A stretch of DNA of 6,922 bases, taken from contig JAOAHW010000223.1 in assembly GCA_026415015.1 (NCBI GenBank), positions 1 to 6,922 of the forward strand, given 5' to 3'. The stretch is from Syntrophorhabdaceae bacterium (GTDB lineage Bacteria; Desulfobacterota; Syntrophorhabdia; Syntrophorhabdales; Syntrophorhabdaceae). This document shows, piece by piece, positions 6,406 to 6,922 of the stretch (positions are counted from its first letter, which is position 1; the number at the start of each line of letters is the position of its first letter). The notes beneath the pieces were generated by a model. That model saw only the letters and a list, made by a program, of their open reading frames with translations, did not search any database and was not told the DNA's origin. The translations under genes were made by a program, and so were the position numbers.

Positions 6406-6480
6406 AGGCGCGTAGCTCAGTGGGAGAGCGCTACCTTGACGCGGTAGAGGTCACGGGTTCAATACCCGTCGCGCCTACCA
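6406..6480 (+). tRNA. tRNA-Val (anticodon GAC), CCA encoded
   Basis: A complete cloverleaf of 75 bases. The acceptor stem pairs 6406-6412 with 6470-6476, and the D stem pairs GCTC 6415-6418 with GAGC 6426-6429. The anticodon stem pairs CTACC 6431-6435 with GGTAG 6443-6447, and the T stem pairs 6453-6457 with 6465-6469 around the TTCAATA loop. The anticodon loop 6436-6442 reads TTGACGC, giving anticodon GAC (6438-6440), which reads GUC and GUU valine codons. The discriminator is A (6477), the valine identity base, and CCA is encoded at 6478-6480. The first pair is A-U, not the more common G-C. No T-rich terminator hairpin is seen just downstream. Confidence 0.96.
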
Positions 6481-6573
6481 TAAAGGCCAGATATGCAATC
6501 CTTTAAAATATGAGTATTTATTCAGCGATTCAAATCCTACAAAAAAGAAAAAATAATAAAATTTGGGGTATAG

Positions 6574-6724
6574 ATGAGGACAATAACACTAAAGAGGTAT
6601 AAGATGGAATTATATAGTGGCCTTTCTCATGATTATAGGTGCATTATTTTTTATGTTCAATAAATGGTGATTACTGTAAACTTCCCTGTTGTCCACGAGA
6701 TAAAAAAGTGCTACCATAAAAACA
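6574..6724 (+). pseudogene. Possible frameshifted 5' extension of the downstream GAF gene
   Basis: An ATG at 6574, with GGGG at 6565-6568 upstream, opens a frame that stops at 6661-6663. If one T is added to the T6 run at 6647-6652, reading continues through a cysteine-rich stretch (CSINGDYCKLPCCPRDKK). If one A is added to the A6 run at 6702-6707, it then enters the GAF reading frame with no further stop. Both shifts have the same sense, as single-base losses in homopolymers would give. This suggests either sequencing or assembly error or gene decay. The alternative is that the stretch is simply a non-coding leader; I see no promoter in it that I would call. Confidence 0.3.
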
Positions 6725-6922
6725 GTGGATACCCATATAAGGATTGAAGACAATGAAGGAAACATAAAAGGTTTTGGTGACATCCTCGAGATAGTCCATC
6801 TTTTGAGTTCAAGCGCATCACCTGAACATATCATAGAGACAGTACTCAATCATCTCTGTGAAAGGCTCGGCAAAAGGGCAAGGTGTGCATTTCTCGAAGG
6901 CGATGATTTAACACTCAGATAC
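6725..6922 (+). CDS. GAF-domain protein, N-terminal part (continues beyond window)
   Basis: An open frame of 66 codons runs to the window edge. The stretch GDILEIVHLLSSSASPEHII followed by ETVLNHLCERLGKRARCAFL is the typical first helix and start of the sheet of a GAF domain, the small-molecule sensing module found at the N-terminus of histidine kinases, NtrC-like activators, cyclic-di-GMP enzymes and phosphodiesterases. The output domain is outside the window, so the role cannot be named. The only in-frame start after the stop at 6701-6703 is the GTG at 6725, which has no recognisable ribosome binding site. The real start may therefore lie upstream in another frame, as described for 6574-6724. 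The gene follows tRNA-Val on the same strand after 244 bases. Confidence 0.7.
   Translation, partial: MDTHIRIEDNEGNIKGFGDILEIVHLLSSSASPEHIIETVLNHLCERLGKRARCAFLEGDDLTLRY

Noticed and set aside
6481..6505. TAAAGG / CCTTTA stem right after tRNA-Val as a terminator
   Set aside because: Only six pairs around a 13-base loop, and no T run follows; not strong enough to call.
6610..6849. 79-residue minus-strand open frame overlapping the GAF gene start
   Set aside because: No recognisable domain and no ribosome binding site that I can see. It lies antisense to the GAF coding frame and reads as a shadow.
6406..6922. tRNA 3' end as an integration site for a mobile element
   Set aside because: No repeat of the tRNA 3' end, integrase gene or composition change is visible downstream within the window.

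Overview
The window reads as an ordinary chromosomal segment of an anaerobic, moderately AT-rich bacterium. It has many AGG and ATA codons, strong AGGAGG ribosome binding sites, a clostridial-type 2[4Fe-4S] ferredoxin, a membrane heterodisulfide-reductase-like Fe-S oxidoreductase and a radical SAM/SPASM protein. A lineage such as Nitrospirota (Thermodesulfovibrionia) or a Desulfobacterota-like group would fit, but this is inference from gene style, not a placement.

Left part (1-3826). The window opens with the C-terminal 85 residues of a SPASM-type radical SAM protein on the + strand. It converges on a block of minus-strand genes. In transcription order these are a class V (alanine/serine-glyoxylate type) aminotransferase, serA (3-phosphoglycerate dehydrogenase with ASB and ACT domains) and, beyond a stem-loop, a HAD phosphatase of phosphoglycolate-phosphatase type. 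The first two form a tight operon with a 39-base gap. They match the first two steps of the phosphorylated serine pathway, with the class V enzyme probably standing in for SerC. The HAD protein is a possible but unproven third step.

Middle part (3827-6221). A 157-base divergent region carries a promoter candidate for each direction. It separates the serine operon from a 57-residue 2[4Fe-4S] ferredoxin on the + strand. The ferredoxin converges on a 664-residue minus-strand membrane Fe-S oxidoreductase, and the two share a 15-bp perfect stem-loop that can terminate both. The oxidoreductase joins a NarI/HdrE-like heme b membrane domain to two [4Fe-4S] motifs and two complete CCG domains (HdrD/HdrB type). 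This is the architecture of ETF:menaquinone oxidoreductases and related proteins that connect soluble low-potential carriers to the quinone pool. No etfAB genes are visible here.

Right part (6222-6922). A divergent regulatory region contains a tandem 12-bp repeat that forms a promoter candidate for the oxidoreductase, a 10-bp inverted repeat, and a good sigma70-type promoter for a tRNA-Val(GAC) gene with encoded CCA. After the tRNA comes a poorly structured stretch, then the 5' part of a GAF-domain protein that runs off the window. The sequence just upstream of this gene reads as coding only if two homopolymer runs (T6 and A6) each gain one base, so its 5' end may be frameshifted.

I see no CRISPR array, insertion sequence, phage gene or clearly new system. 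The best leads are the non-canonical serine operon, the orphan oxidoreductase facing a ferredoxin, the palindrome abutting the tRNA promoter and the broken-looking GAF gene start.
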